Shown: positions 15,789 through 24,136 of the stretch, one piece after another
How positions within the stretch are numbered: position 1 is the stretch's first letter
Layout: each line of letters opens with the position of its first letter
Assembly: GCF_025465935.1 (NCBI RefSeq)
Contig: NZ_JANLNV010000059.1
Span: 299,432 to 363,431 of the forward strand
Source: Pseudomonas sp. 7P_10.2_Bac1
GTDB lineage: Bacteria > Pseudomonadota > Gammaproteobacteria > Pseudomonadales > Pseudomonadaceae
Direction of reading: 5' to 3'
DNA: 64,000 nt
Notes under the pieces: generated by a model
The model's database searches: none
Told to the model about the DNA's origin: nothing
Seen by the model: only the letters and a program-made list of their open reading frames with translations
Translations under genes and position numbers: made by a program

Positions 15789-16848
15789 CCTTGAGCATCC
15801 CGTGATTGACCAGCAAGGTGCGCATCGCATTGCGGGTGATGCCCAGCAGCGCGGCGGTGCGCAGTTGATTGAAACCGCAAAAGGCAAACGCCTCGCGCAC
15901 AATCAAATCTTCAATGTCGTGCAGCAGCGTATCGCCCGGCACCTCGAACAGGCGCAACAACTGTTCACGCATCACTTCTTGCGGCAGCCTGTTAACACTG
16001 CTCGCGCTCGCCTTGGCCACGCTCAGCCCGCCGGAAAACTTCAAGTGCTCCGGACGAATCGGCTTGTCACCGGCCACCAGCAACGCCAGGTGCACAACGT
16101 TTTCCAACTCACGAATATTGCCCGGCCACGGGTACTCGAGCAGCGCTTGCGTGGCTGACTCAGAAAGCATCGGTTCATTGATCTTCAACCGCGCGCTGTA
16201 GATGCGGCGGAAATGCTCCACCAGCGGCAGGATGTCCAACGGTCGCTCGCGCAGCGGCAACACGCCCACTTGAGCGACGTTGATCCGGTAAAACAGGTCA
16301 AGACGGAAATTGCCCGCCTCCACCGCTTGCTCCAGATCGACGTTGGTGGCCGTCACCAGCCGCACATCAATCTTCACCGGCTTGCGCGACCCGACGCGCA
16401 CCACTTCCTGCTCCTGCAACACCCGCAGCAGTTTGACCTGCAAGGGCAGCGGCAGATCGCCAATTTCATCGAGGAACAGCGTGCCGCCATCGGCCTCTTC
16501 AAACCAGCCTGCGCGGCGTCCGGTGGCTCCGGAAAAAGCACCGGCTTCGTGACCGAAAAACTCACTCTCGGCGAGGGTTTCACTGATCGCCCCGCAGTTA
16601 ACCGCGACAAAAGCGCCCGGCCGACCACTGGCGGCATGCAGATAACGCGCGACCAGCTCCTTGCCGGTACCGGTTTCACCGTTGATCAACACCGGCACCT
16701 CGCTCGGCCCCACGCGCTGCAAAAACTCCAGCAACTGGCGCGAACGCGGGTCAGCAAAAACCAGGGCCTTGGCCCGGATGGACAGGGGGTCCTTTTCACC
16801 CTGAGGGAACGTCAAAATCGGGGTCGGATGTCCCAGGGGGCCGCTCAT
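15772..16848 (-). CDS. sigma-54-dependent transcriptional activator, SfnR-like
   Basis: A 358-residue enhancer-binding protein with only a short N-terminus (about 25 residues) and no receiver or GAF domain. A full AAA+ domain follows: Walker A GETGTGKE (57-64), sigma-54-contact loop GAFSGA (103-108, Ser for the usual Thr), Walker [12 protein letters not shown] and the R-finger region LFYRI. It ends in a Fis-type helix-turn-helix ([25 protein letters not shown]). This layout matches SfnR-type regulators used for dimethyl sulfone and other organosulfur sources in Pseudomonas. With no sensory domain, its activity is presumably set by its own expression, for example under sulfur limitation. It is the natural candidate to drive the four sigma-54 promoters at 6.9-10 kb. 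Confidence 0.85.
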   Translation of the reverse strand: MSGPLGHPTPILTFPQGEKDPLSIRAKALVFADPRSRQLLEFLQRVGPSEVPVLINGETGTGKELVARYLHAASGRPGAFVAVNCGAISETLAESEFFGHEAGAFSGATGRRAGWFEEADGGTLFLDEIGDLPLPLQVKLLRVLQEQEVVRVGSRKPVKIDVRLVTATNVDLEQAVEAGNFRLDLFYRINVAQVGVLPLRERPLDILPLVEHFRRIYSARLKINEPMLSESATQALLEYPWPGNIRELENVVHLALLVAGDKPIRPEHLKFSGGLSVAKASASSVNRLPQEVMREQLLRLFEVPGDTLLHDIEDLIVREAFAFCGFNQLRTAALLGITRNAMRTLLVNHGMLKGRTQG

Positions 16849-16980
16849 GGCAAGGCATTCCAGCGTAGGTAACTGTCGGAGAGTGATACTTTACCGAGCG
16901 GGAGTTATAGCTAGAAATACTTAAAAAGAATTACTACCAAACTTTTCAAGATATTGGAGAAGATAAAAAACAAGGCACCT

Positions 16981-17045
16981 GTAGGAGCAAGCTTGCCTCG
17001 CGATCTTTTGATCGTTTAAAAGATCGCGAGACAGTTGGCTCCTAC
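16981..17045. repeat. REP element 3
   Basis: A 65-bp palindrome of the same family, GTAGGAGC to GCTCCTAC with GCGATCTTTTGATC in the left arm. It lies 22 bp after the stop of the leftward ilvE gene. The rest of 16849-16980 is AT-rich and holds no site I can name, although the activator promoter must be there. Confidence 0.85.
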
Positions 17046-17067
17046 AGTCAGTGCAAGGCAGGCTTGG

Positions 17068-18105
17068 TTAAGCCTTTTGCGACGCCGGGATCTTCACGAT
17101 CCAGCCAGCCGGTGCTTCAACGTCGCCGGACTGGATGCCGGTGAGTTCGTTGTACAAGCGCTGGGTTACCGGCCCTACGGTTTCCTGGCTGTGGAAGACG
17201 TGCAGTTTGCCAGCGTACTGAATGCCGCCAATCGGGGTGATTACGGCCGCGGTGCCGCAAGCGCCCGCTTCGGTGAAGCGGTCCAGCTCGTCTGCACGGA
17301 CGTCGCCTTCAATCACGGTCAGGCCCAGGCGGTCTTTGGCCAGAGCCATCAACGACAGACGGGTGATGCCCGGCAGTACCGACGCCGAACGTGGGGTGAC
17401 CAGTTCGTTGTCTTTGGTGATTGCAAAGAAGTTGGCCGAGCCGACTTCTTCGATGTAGGTGTGGGTCAGCGGGTCCAGGTAGATGCAATCTGCAAAACCG
17501 GCCTTCTTGGCTTCGGAACCCGGCAGCAGGCTGGCCGCGTAGTTGCCGCCCACTTTGGCTGCGCCGGTGCCGTTAGGGGCTGCGCGGTCAAAGTCGGAAA
17601 TGCTGAAGTCGCACGGTTTCATGCCGCCTTTGAAATACGGGCCAACCGGGATGCAGAACACGCTGAAGATGAACTCAGGGGCGGTGCGCACGCCGATGTT
17701 GTCGCCTACGCCGATCACGAACGGACGCAGGTACAGAGCGCCACCCGAGCCGTATGGCGGGATGAAGTGTTCGTTGGCTTTGACGACCTCGGTGCAGGCA
17801 TCGATGAACTGCTCGACCGACACACGCGGCATCATCAAACGGTCGCAGCTGCGTTGCATGCGCAGGGCGTTCTGGTCCGGGCGGAACAGGTTGATCGAGC
17901 CGTCCTTGCAGCGGTAGGCCTTCAGGCCTTCGAAGCACTGTTGCCCATAGTGCAGAGCGGTGGACCCTTCGCTGATGTGCAGCACGTTGTCTTCAGTCAG
18001 CACACCGTTGTCCCACTTGTCGTCGCTCCAGCGAGACAGGTAGCGATAGTCGGTTTTGATGTAATTGAAGCCCAATGTGCTCCAGTCGATACTCGGGACA
18101 GACAT
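17068..18105 (-). CDS. ilvE: branched-chain amino acid aminotransferase
   Basis: A 345-residue PLP-dependent fold-type IV transaminase that interconverts leucine, isoleucine and valine with their 2-oxo acids. The pyridoxal-binding lysine is Lys184 in GAAKVGGNYAAS. Other landmarks are LHYGQQCFEGLKAYR near residue 51, the EVGSANFFAI strand and PRSASVLPGITRLSLM. Its length and the class II pattern (mammalian/Pseudomonas-type rather than E. coli IlvE) fit well. I start it at 18105 (MSVPSIDW), preceded by an AGG-type site, rather than at 18168. It is monocistronic. Core metabolic gene, not part of the neighbouring clusters. Confidence 0.93.
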   Translation of the reverse strand: MSVPSIDWSTLGFNYIKTDYRYLSRWSDDKWDNGVLTEDNVLHISEGSTALHYGQQCFEGLKAYRCKDGSINLFRPDQNALRMQRSCDRLMMPRVSVEQFIDACTEVVKANEHFIPPYGSGGALYLRPFVIGVGDNIGVRTAPEFIFSVFCIPVGPYFKGGMKPCDFSISDFDRAAPNGTGAAKVGGNYAASLLPGSEAKKAGFADCIYLDPLTHTYIEEVGSANFFAITKDNELVTPRSASVLPGITRLSLMALAKDRLGLTVIEGDVRADELDRFTEAGACGTAAVITPIGGIQYAGKLHVFHSQETVGPVTQRLYNELTGIQSGDVEAPAGWIVKIPASQKA

Positions 18106-18333
18106 GATTACCTCGAAAGCGGTTCTTGGCAGGTTATGCGGCATCGGCAAGGTCGATGCCTTTATCACGGGCCAGTGTGCCAGCCACTCACGGCCAGCGC
18201 ACCGGGGTCATTAAGTATTTGCGAAAAATAACGTGCGGTTCGTCGTGTTGAGCCCTGAAGGCCGAACCAAAGTGGCCATTTTTATTGCACGGAAAAACCG
18301 GTTAGGCAAGTGTCTCGATGGGGCTGACTGCCA

Positions 18334-19437
18334 TCAATGGCCCGCGTTGTCGCCCGGTTCAATCCCCAGTGACTTGATCAGGTCATCTGCCCGCTCGTCG
18401 GCACCCGGCTCATCGGCGCGCCACCAACGACTGGAAACACGCATGGTGTAGCGTCGCCGGTATTCAGAGGGCGTAACCCCGGTGGCGCGCCTAAACAGGC
18501 GGCGAAAGGCACTGGCATCTTGGTAGCCGCAATACTCCATGACCTCAGTCAGGTCGATCAGTGTCACTTCCAGCAGCTGTTTGGCCCGTTCCACCCGCAG
18601 GCGGTGCAGGTAGTCCAGCGGGGTCATGCCTTCGACCTCCTTGAAATGCCGCAACAAGGTGCGCGGGCTGGCGGTCGCGGCCTGAGCCACGCGCTCAAGG
18701 CTGTAGGGGGTCTGAATATGCTGCTGAATCCAGTGCTTGGCTCGAAACACCACACTGTCGCGGGTTTTCACCGAGATGCCGGGGAAGTTCAGGCCCGACT
18801 GCTCAAAACGCATGGGGTGATAGAGCAGCCCGTTGGTCGCAATTTGCGCCATTTCTTCGCCCGCAAAATGGCGAATCAGTTCAACCACCAGGTCACAGAC
18901 CGCCGCCGGTGCCCCGGCAGTAAAAAACGGGCCATCCACCACCACCGGGCCTTCCATCGCCATCTGCACGCCGGGGAAGCTGGACGCAAACCAGTTGGCA
19001 ATCATCCACGTAACCGTGGCACGCCGACCATTGAGCACACCGGCACGCGCCAGCATCACCGGGCCGTTGAAGCTGGCCGCAATCACCCGGCCTTGGGAGT
19101 GGTAGCGGGCGATGCAGTTCAGCTCTTCGCTGCATTGATCGAGCACATGGTTGAGGTCCGGGACGCTTTTCATCTGCACGCCCGGGACAAACAGCGCAGT
19201 TTGCGAGGGCCGTAAGGTTTTGCGCCCACCGGCAGGCGACTGCATGGCCGTCATCCAGTCGGGCAGCGGCAGCTCCTTACCCACCGCATTAATCAGCCGC
19301 CAGTGAAAGAACGCCCCCCGCTTGTCGGGGTTACGCATCTGCCAGAGCGTGTTGAAGGTGCGCAGAATATCGATAACGCTGAACAGCGTCCCGGCCATGC
19401 TATGCGGGCCGTGGAGTAAATCAATTCGGACGTTCAT
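18334..19437 (-). CDS. GlxA-type AraC family regulator
   Basis: A 367-residue regulator with an N-terminal DJ-1/PfpI-like (GATase1) ligand domain and a C-terminal AraC double helix-turn-helix (about 245-345: SLERVAQAATASPRTLLRHFKE and DLTEVMEYCGYQDASAFRRLFRRATGVTPSEYRRRY). The cysteine expected at the nucleophile elbow is Phe123 (AASFNGPV), so the domain senses rather than catalyses. It is divergent from the DUF1302-MFS-DUF2817-CapA operon. Tandem 21-bp repeats lie directly before its own start (19448-19489) and before that operon (19610-19651), suggesting autoregulation and control of the neighbours. The ligand is unknown. Confidence 0.88.
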   Translation of the reverse strand: MNVRIDLLHGPHSMAGTLFSVIDILRTFNTLWQMRNPDKRGAFFHWRLINAVGKELPLPDWMTAMQSPAGGRKTLRPSQTALFVPGVQMKSVPDLNHVLDQCSEELNCIARYHSQGRVIAASFNGPVMLARAGVLNGRRATVTWMIANWFASSFPGVQMAMEGPVVVDGPFFTAGAPAAVCDLVVELIRHFAGEEMAQIATNGLLYHPMRFEQSGLNFPGISVKTRDSVVFRAKHWIQQHIQTPYSLERVAQAATASPRTLLRHFKEVEGMTPLDYLHRLRVERAKQLLEVTLIDLTEVMEYCGYQDASAFRRLFRRATGVTPSEYRRRYTMRVSSRWWRADEPGADERADDLIKSLGIEPGDNAGH

Positions 19438-19447
19438 GGGCTAACCC

Positions 19448-19489
19448 GGCGATATTGGACTTATTGTTGGCGATATTAGCTTTATCTCT
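19448..19489. promoter_or_regulatory. tandem 21-bp direct repeat, regulator-proximal operator
   Basis: Two head-to-tail 21-mers each begin GGCGATATT (19448 and 19469) and share a TTAT at position 14-17. The 21-bp period equals two helical turns, as expected for AraC-family half-sites. The repeat begins 11 bp upstream of the regulator start, so binding could repress the regulator. Confidence 0.65.
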
Positions 19490-19609
19490 ATGCCCTGTCT
19501 GCCAGCGGCACTCGTCGCACCTCCCTCGCACCCTACGCCTACACGTTCAATCCACCTGGATAAAGCGCACGCCAAGCGCGGCGCCCGTTGTTTAGCCAGC
19601 GTTTTGGCT

Positions 19610-19651
19610 GGCGATATTGGCCCTATTGCTGTCGGTATTCGCCGTATTAGC
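19610..19651. promoter_or_regulatory. tandem 21-bp direct repeat, operon-proximal operator
   Basis: GGCGATATTGGCCCTATTGC followed 21 bp later by GTCGGTATTCGCCGTATTAG: the same motif as at 19448-19489, in the same orientation. It lies about 68 bp before the DUF1302 start, a position suited to activation by the adjacent AraC-type regulator. Confidence 0.65.
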
Positions 19652-19718
19652 GCCCGACCTTGGGCGATAGACTGAAAACGCCTGGCATCCCACAAAAACA
19701 AAACGAAGGTAGTGCTCA

Positions 19719-21578
19719 GTGAACACAACAATAAGAAAAGCGTGGGCCAAGGCTGGCAAACCCGTCATGACTGGACTCTCCACGGCGCTGCTCTGCGCAG
19801 GCATGACAGCACCGGTATCAGGGGGCGAACTGGTGTTCGGCGACCTGCGGTCCGGGCTCGGCCCAGGGATCGAATGGCAGCAGGACGACACCCACCTGAG
19901 CGTTAAAGGTGCCGTGAAGCTGGGCACGGTGCGGCGCATGGACAACCCGAGCCACCGCCTGACCAGCACCGAATACGGCATGAACCTGTTCAATGACGGC
20001 GACCTCAACTACAAGCGCGGCGATGCCGTGTCGACGTCGCTGGAAACCTATCTGCAAGCCGACCTCAGCCACCGTAACCTCGGCGTGTTTGTCAGCGCCA
20101 AAGGCTGGTACGACTACGCGCAAAAAGATCAGGGCGTGGACTATGGCAGCGTGCCGAACGGCTATCGCTCCGGCAAACCCTTGAGCGATGACGGTTTCGA
20201 CTCGCTGGCGCGGTTTTCCAACGCGGTCATCGACGATGCCTACGTGTATGGCAACTTCCAACCGGGCGGGCATGACCTGTTGGTCCGACTTGGCGATCAG
20301 GCGATTCCTTGGGTGACACCGACCACCATCGGGGGCGGCCTGCAGGCCGTGAACGCATTCGACTGGGCCGCCGCCCGGCGCAGCACCTCGATTGCCGAAG
20401 CCCGCACCGTGGCGATGCCCGCGCTTTACGCCAAGCTGGCCCTGACCGATAACCTGAGCGTCGATGCCTTTAATCAGTTTGAGTTGCGCCCCAATGCCTA
20501 CCCCGGTTGCGGCACTTTCCTGTCGACCAGCGATTACGCGCAACCCGGGTGCAACCAGTTTTTACTCAACGGCAGCATCCTCAGTTCGCTGGCCGGCCGC
20601 CCGATCTTTACCCCGGACGGCCAGGCCCTGAATAACCCCCTGGACAGCGTGGCCCGCGGCCCGGACCATCGCCCCAGCGACAACCAATACGGCGCCGGCC
20701 TGCACTACTTGTGGGATAACGTCGGCATGTTTGGCTTGTATTTCGCCGACTACACCAGCCGCGATGCCATCACCCAAGTGGTGCGCACAGGGCCCGGTGT
20801 GCTGACACCCCCGGCCGCTAACCTGGGCCAGGCCGCCCCCACCGGCGTGGCCGCGTATTACCAGCGCGCCTTCCCGACCCACATCCGCCTCTACGCCCTT
20901 AACTTCAAGACCCGGCTCCCGGACGGCACCGGGATTTATGCCGAATACAGCTACCGGCCCAACCAGCCCATTGCCTGGAACGGTTCGGACTTCATTACCG
21001 GTTTGCTGGGCGGCAGCGGCCCCTTTGCTTATCTGACTAAAACCCCAACCGGCTATTTGGCACCCGGCTACGACCGCTTTCGCGTCAGCCAATTCAACCT
21101 TGGTGCCAGCCGCCCGCTCGGCCACGTGTTGGGCGGTGACATGAAGCTGTCGGCCGAAGCCGGGTTCAAATATGTGCACGATCTGCCGGACACCGACGAG
21201 CGCCGCTACGGCCGCCCCGGTTTTGGCAGCGCGCCCTACGGTGATAACGCGAAATGCACCGGCCCGGCGGCTAAATGCTCAATGGACGGGTTTGTCACGC
21301 CGTTTTCCTGGGGCACCCGCGCCAAAGCCGAAATCCACTATAAAAATGTGTTGCCGGGGCTCGACCTGACACCTTCGCTGACGGTGCTCTATGACGTTAA
21401 AGGGCATGCCTATGACGGCGTTTTTTCCGAAGGCCGCTACGCACAGGTGCTGGGCGTGCATGGCGAATACCAAAAAACCTACACCTTCAACGTCAGCTAC
21501 CTGAACACCGGTGGCGGCGATTACAACCTGGTCGCCGATCGCAGCATGTTAGAGGCCAGTGTCGGCATCCGCTTCTGA
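19719..21578 (+). CDS. DUF1302-type outer-membrane protein
   Basis: A 619-residue protein with a signal peptide (hydrophobic stretch about 17-33) and a beta-rich body ending VGIRF, typical of an outer-membrane barrel. The pattern matches DUF1302 proteins: an early SVKGAVKLGTVRRMDNPS strand, LGVFVSAKGWYDYA, the cysteine pair in NAYPGCGTFLSTSDYAQPGC and a second Cys pair near KCTGPAAKC. The start is GTG, 8 bp after an AAGG site. DUF1302 members often accompany uptake of hydrophobic or aromatic compounds, but their function is not established. It is first in an operon with an MFS transporter 26 bp downstream, so I infer that it is the outer-membrane channel of that uptake system. Confidence 0.82.
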   Translation: MNTTIRKAWAKAGKPVMTGLSTALLCAGMTAPVSGGELVFGDLRSGLGPGIEWQQDDTHLSVKGAVKLGTVRRMDNPSHRLTSTEYGMNLFNDGDLNYKRGDAVSTSLETYLQADLSHRNLGVFVSAKGWYDYAQKDQGVDYGSVPNGYRSGKPLSDDGFDSLARFSNAVIDDAYVYGNFQPGGHDLLVRLGDQAIPWVTPTTIGGGLQAVNAFDWAAARRSTSIAEARTVAMPALYAKLALTDNLSVDAFNQFELRPNAYPGCGTFLSTSDYAQPGCNQFLLNGSILSSLAGRPIFTPDGQALNNPLDSVARGPDHRPSDNQYGAGLHYLWDNVGMFGLYFADYTSRDAITQVVRTGPGVLTPPAANLGQAAPTGVAAYYQRAFPTHIRLYALNFKTRLPDGTGIYAEYSYRPNQPIAWNGSDFITGLLGGSGPFAYLTKTPTGYLAPGYDRFRVSQFNLGASRPLGHVLGGDMKLSAEAGFKYVHDLPDTDERRYGRPGFGSAPYGDNAKCTGPAAKCSMDGFVTPFSWGTRAKAEIHYKNVLPGLDLTPSLTVLYDVKGHAYDGVFSEGRYAQVLGVHGEYQKTYTFNVSYLNTGGGDYNLVADRSMLEASVGIRF

Positions 21579-21604
21579 GCGCCCCTATTGAAAAGGCCAT
21601 ACCC

Positions 21605-22897
21605 ATGCACTCATTGACCGATAAACGTCGCCCTCTGGTGGTCGCGCTGTTGATGACCGTCGTCATTATCAGCGTGCTGGATAAAACCATTTTTGCCTTT
21701 GCCGGCCCGCAGATCATTGACGAACTCAAGCTCACAGCCGAGCAGTTCGGCTTTATCAGCAGTGCGTTTTTCTTTTTGTATTCGATCTCCGGCGTGCTGG
21801 TGGGCTTTGTGGCCAACCGCATGCCTAGCCGCTGGATCCTGTCAGGCATGGCCCTGGTGTGGATGACCGCACAATTGCTCGCGGCCCTGTCCACGACGTT
21901 CATCAGCCTGTTAGCCAGTCGCGTGCTGCTCGGTGCCGGTTGCGGGCCGGGCACCGCCGTCACCCAGCACGCCTGCTTCAAATGGTACGCCACCCGTGAA
22001 CGGGTCTTGCCGGCCGCGCTGATTCAGGTGGCAATCATGCTTGGCGCCATCGCCGGGGCGCTTGCCTTGCCCAAATTGATAGAGCATTACGGCTGGCGCA
22101 CGGGGTATGTGCTGCTGGCCGGGATTGGCCTGATCTGGCTGCTGCTGTGGCAACTTTATGGCCGCGAAGGGCAGCACGATGACACCAAAACAGCCAACGG
22201 CGAGACCTTGCCGACGCTGCCTTATGGCCGTTTGTTGCTCAACCGCACCTTTGTCTGCATCACTCTGGTCGCCTTTTGCAGTTACTTGCCCAACGCCCTG
22301 CTCTACAGCTGGCTGCCGACGTACCTGCAAAAAGGGTTGGGCATGACGCCCATGCAATCCGGTTACCTGGTGCTTGCCACCACGCTGGGGGTGATTGCCA
22401 TCAACCTGCTGGTCTCCAGCCTGGCCCAACGCGCCATGAAACGTGGCGCCAGCATCCGCAAAGCGATGGTGGTGCCACCGTTGCTCGCCTGCCTGATTGC
22501 GGGCGTGGCGTACATCGTCATGGGCTTTACCACCACGGCCCTGACCGTGACGCTGGGCTTGTTTTTGCTGGGCAGCATTCTGCTCAACCTGTTGTCTGCG
22601 TTTGGTTTCAGCATCGTTGCCCACATCGCACCGGCCCGCCAACGCGGCAGCATGCTGGCCATCCATATCGCCTTGATGACCACGGCCGGCATGCTCGCGC
22701 CCCTAGTGGTCGGGCAGGCCATTGGCTGGCAGCACGGCAACCTGGTGAACGGCTTCGAACTGGCCATCGGCCTGTTTGGCATCACCCTGTTGGTCTTCAG
22801 CGTACTTGGGCTGCTGTTGATCGACCCGGAGCGCACCCGCCGCGAGCTCAATGCCGACACTCCCCTTGCAGGTTTACCGGCCGCCAGCCCGGCCTAG
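21605..22897 (+). CDS. MFS transporter, anion:cation symporter-like
   Basis: A 430-residue inner-membrane protein with about 12 predicted spans and a central cytoplasmic loop (REGQHDDTKTANGE). The N-terminal half has VIISVLDKTIFAFAGPQIIDEL and a motif-A region around SGVLVGFVANRMPSRW, like the ACS branch that imports organic acids. It lies between the DUF1302 barrel and a predicted amidohydrolase, so it probably carries the same small acidic or conjugated substrate into the cytoplasm. The substrate cannot be predicted. Confidence 0.9.
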   Translation: MHSLTDKRRPLVVALLMTVVIISVLDKTIFAFAGPQIIDELKLTAEQFGFISSAFFFLYSISGVLVGFVANRMPSRWILSGMALVWMTAQLLAALSTTFISLLASRVLLGAGCGPGTAVTQHACFKWYATRERVLPAALIQVAIMLGAIAGALALPKLIEHYGWRTGYVLLAGIGLIWLLLWQLYGREGQHDDTKTANGETLPTLPYGRLLLNRTFVCITLVAFCSYLPNALLYSWLPTYLQKGLGMTPMQSGYLVLATTLGVIAINLLVSSLAQRAMKRGASIRKAMVVPPLLACLIAGVAYIVMGFTTTALTVTLGLFLLGSILLNLLSAFGFSIVAHIAPARQRGSMLAIHIALMTTAGMLAPLVVGQAIGWQHGNLVNGFELAIGLFGITLLVFSVLGLLLIDPERTRRELNADTPLAGLPAASPA

Positions 22898-22941
22898 CCT
22901 GCGCGTCATGACACCTCCCGACTTTGCATAGGAACTGCTTG

Positions 22942-24024
22942 ATGGACTTATCCTGCTTTTCACAGAGCTACGCCCAAGCGCGGCAAAAATTCCTTGAGGC
23001 CTGCTCCAATGCTGACCTCAAGGTGGAATCTCACCTTCACCCGCTGACCGGCAAGGAGGGAGAAGAACTGGCCATTGATGTGGCGCTTTCAGGATCGCCC
23101 TGTGCGGCCAATTTGCTGGTTGTGAGCAGCGGCGTCCACGGTGTTGAAGGCTTTTGCGGCTCGGCAGTGCAAGTCGATCACCTGCGTGACCGCAACTGGA
23201 TGCATGACAGCCACCGAGAGAATGTGGCCGTGCTGTATCTGCATGCGCTCAACCCTTATGGCTTCTCTTGGCTGCGCCGGGTCAACGAAGACAACGTCGA
23301 CCTCAATCGTAACTTCAATGACTTCAGCCAGCCGCTGCCCGTTCACTCCCCTTACCGTGCCGTCGCCCCGTGGCTGGTACCAAAGCGCCAGCCGCCTACG
23401 CTTCTCAGCACCCTGAGGTTGGCGGGTTACGCCTTGCGACACGGGCCTAAAGCACTGCAAGCAGCCATCACCAGCGGACAGCACATTGATCCGCGCGGTC
23501 TATTTTTTGCGGGCACTCAACCCACCTGGAGCAACCTGCAACTGCGCCAGATCATCCGCCGTCTGGGCAGCCATTGCCAACGCATCGGCTGGATCGACGT
23601 GCACACGGGGCTCGGCCCTTATGGCGTAGGCGAGCGCATTTACAAAGGGCACACCACCTCAAACGACATTGCCCGGGCGCGTGAATGGTGGGGGCCGCAG
23701 GTCACCTCCAGCGAAGACGGCTCGTCTTCCTCTGCCGTGCTCAACGGCACGTTGGACCTGGCCGTGATGCAAGAATGTCCCTTGGCTCAGTACAACGGCT
23801 TGACCCTGGAATACGGCACCAAACCCGGCCCTGCCGTGCTCAACGCACTGCGCGCCGATCAATGGTTGCAGAACAATCCACAGGCTAATGACACCCAACG
23901 CACTCAAATCAAGCGACAACTTCGCGATGCCTTCTACATTGATAGCGATGACTGGAAACGACGCGTGCTGGAACAAGCGCGAGAGGTCATGGCACAGACC
24001 CTGAAAGGGCTTTCCATGACGTAG
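22942..24024 (+). CDS. DUF2817 family protein, M14-like zinc amidohydrolase
   Basis: A 360-residue protein without signal peptide. It carries the M14 carboxypeptidase-type zinc site: His66 and Glu69 in SSGVHGVEGFCGS, His221 in WIDVHTGLG and a candidate catalytic Glu290 in TLEYGTKPG. HALNPYGFSWLRRVNEDNVD followed by LNRNF is the DUF2817 hallmark. Relatives include succinylglutamate desuccinylase and aspartoacylase, so hydrolysis of an N-acyl amino acid or gamma-glutamyl-like bond is plausible, but no DUF2817 reaction is established. The ATG at 22942 follows AGGAACT. It sits 44 bp after the MFS gene and presumably processes the imported compound. Confidence 0.85.
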   Translation: MDLSCFSQSYAQARQKFLEACSNADLKVESHLHPLTGKEGEELAIDVALSGSPCAANLLVVSSGVHGVEGFCGSAVQVDHLRDRNWMHDSHRENVAVLYLHALNPYGFSWLRRVNEDNVDLNRNFNDFSQPLPVHSPYRAVAPWLVPKRQPPTLLSTLRLAGYALRHGPKALQAAITSGQHIDPRGLFFAGTQPTWSNLQLRQIIRRLGSHCQRIGWIDVHTGLGPYGVGERIYKGHTTSNDIARAREWWGPQVTSSEDGSSSSAVLNGTLDLAVMQECPLAQYNGLTLEYGTKPGPAVLNALRADQWLQNNPQANDTQRTQIKRQLRDAFYIDSDDWKRRVLEQAREVMAQTLKGLSMT

Positions 24025-24136
24025 CAATCTGTTACATCAGCGCAAATCTCCAGTGCCATTGCTGGACTAAGTTGATGGTGCCCTCGCCAGCACGCCGTCG
24101 ATGGAGTCACCTCTCAAGCCAAAAAGGATATTCAGG

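Noticed and set aside
17035..18231. 398-residue open frame on the plus strand
   Set aside because: Lies opposite ilvE, whose translation shows a complete aminotransferase with the PLP lysine.
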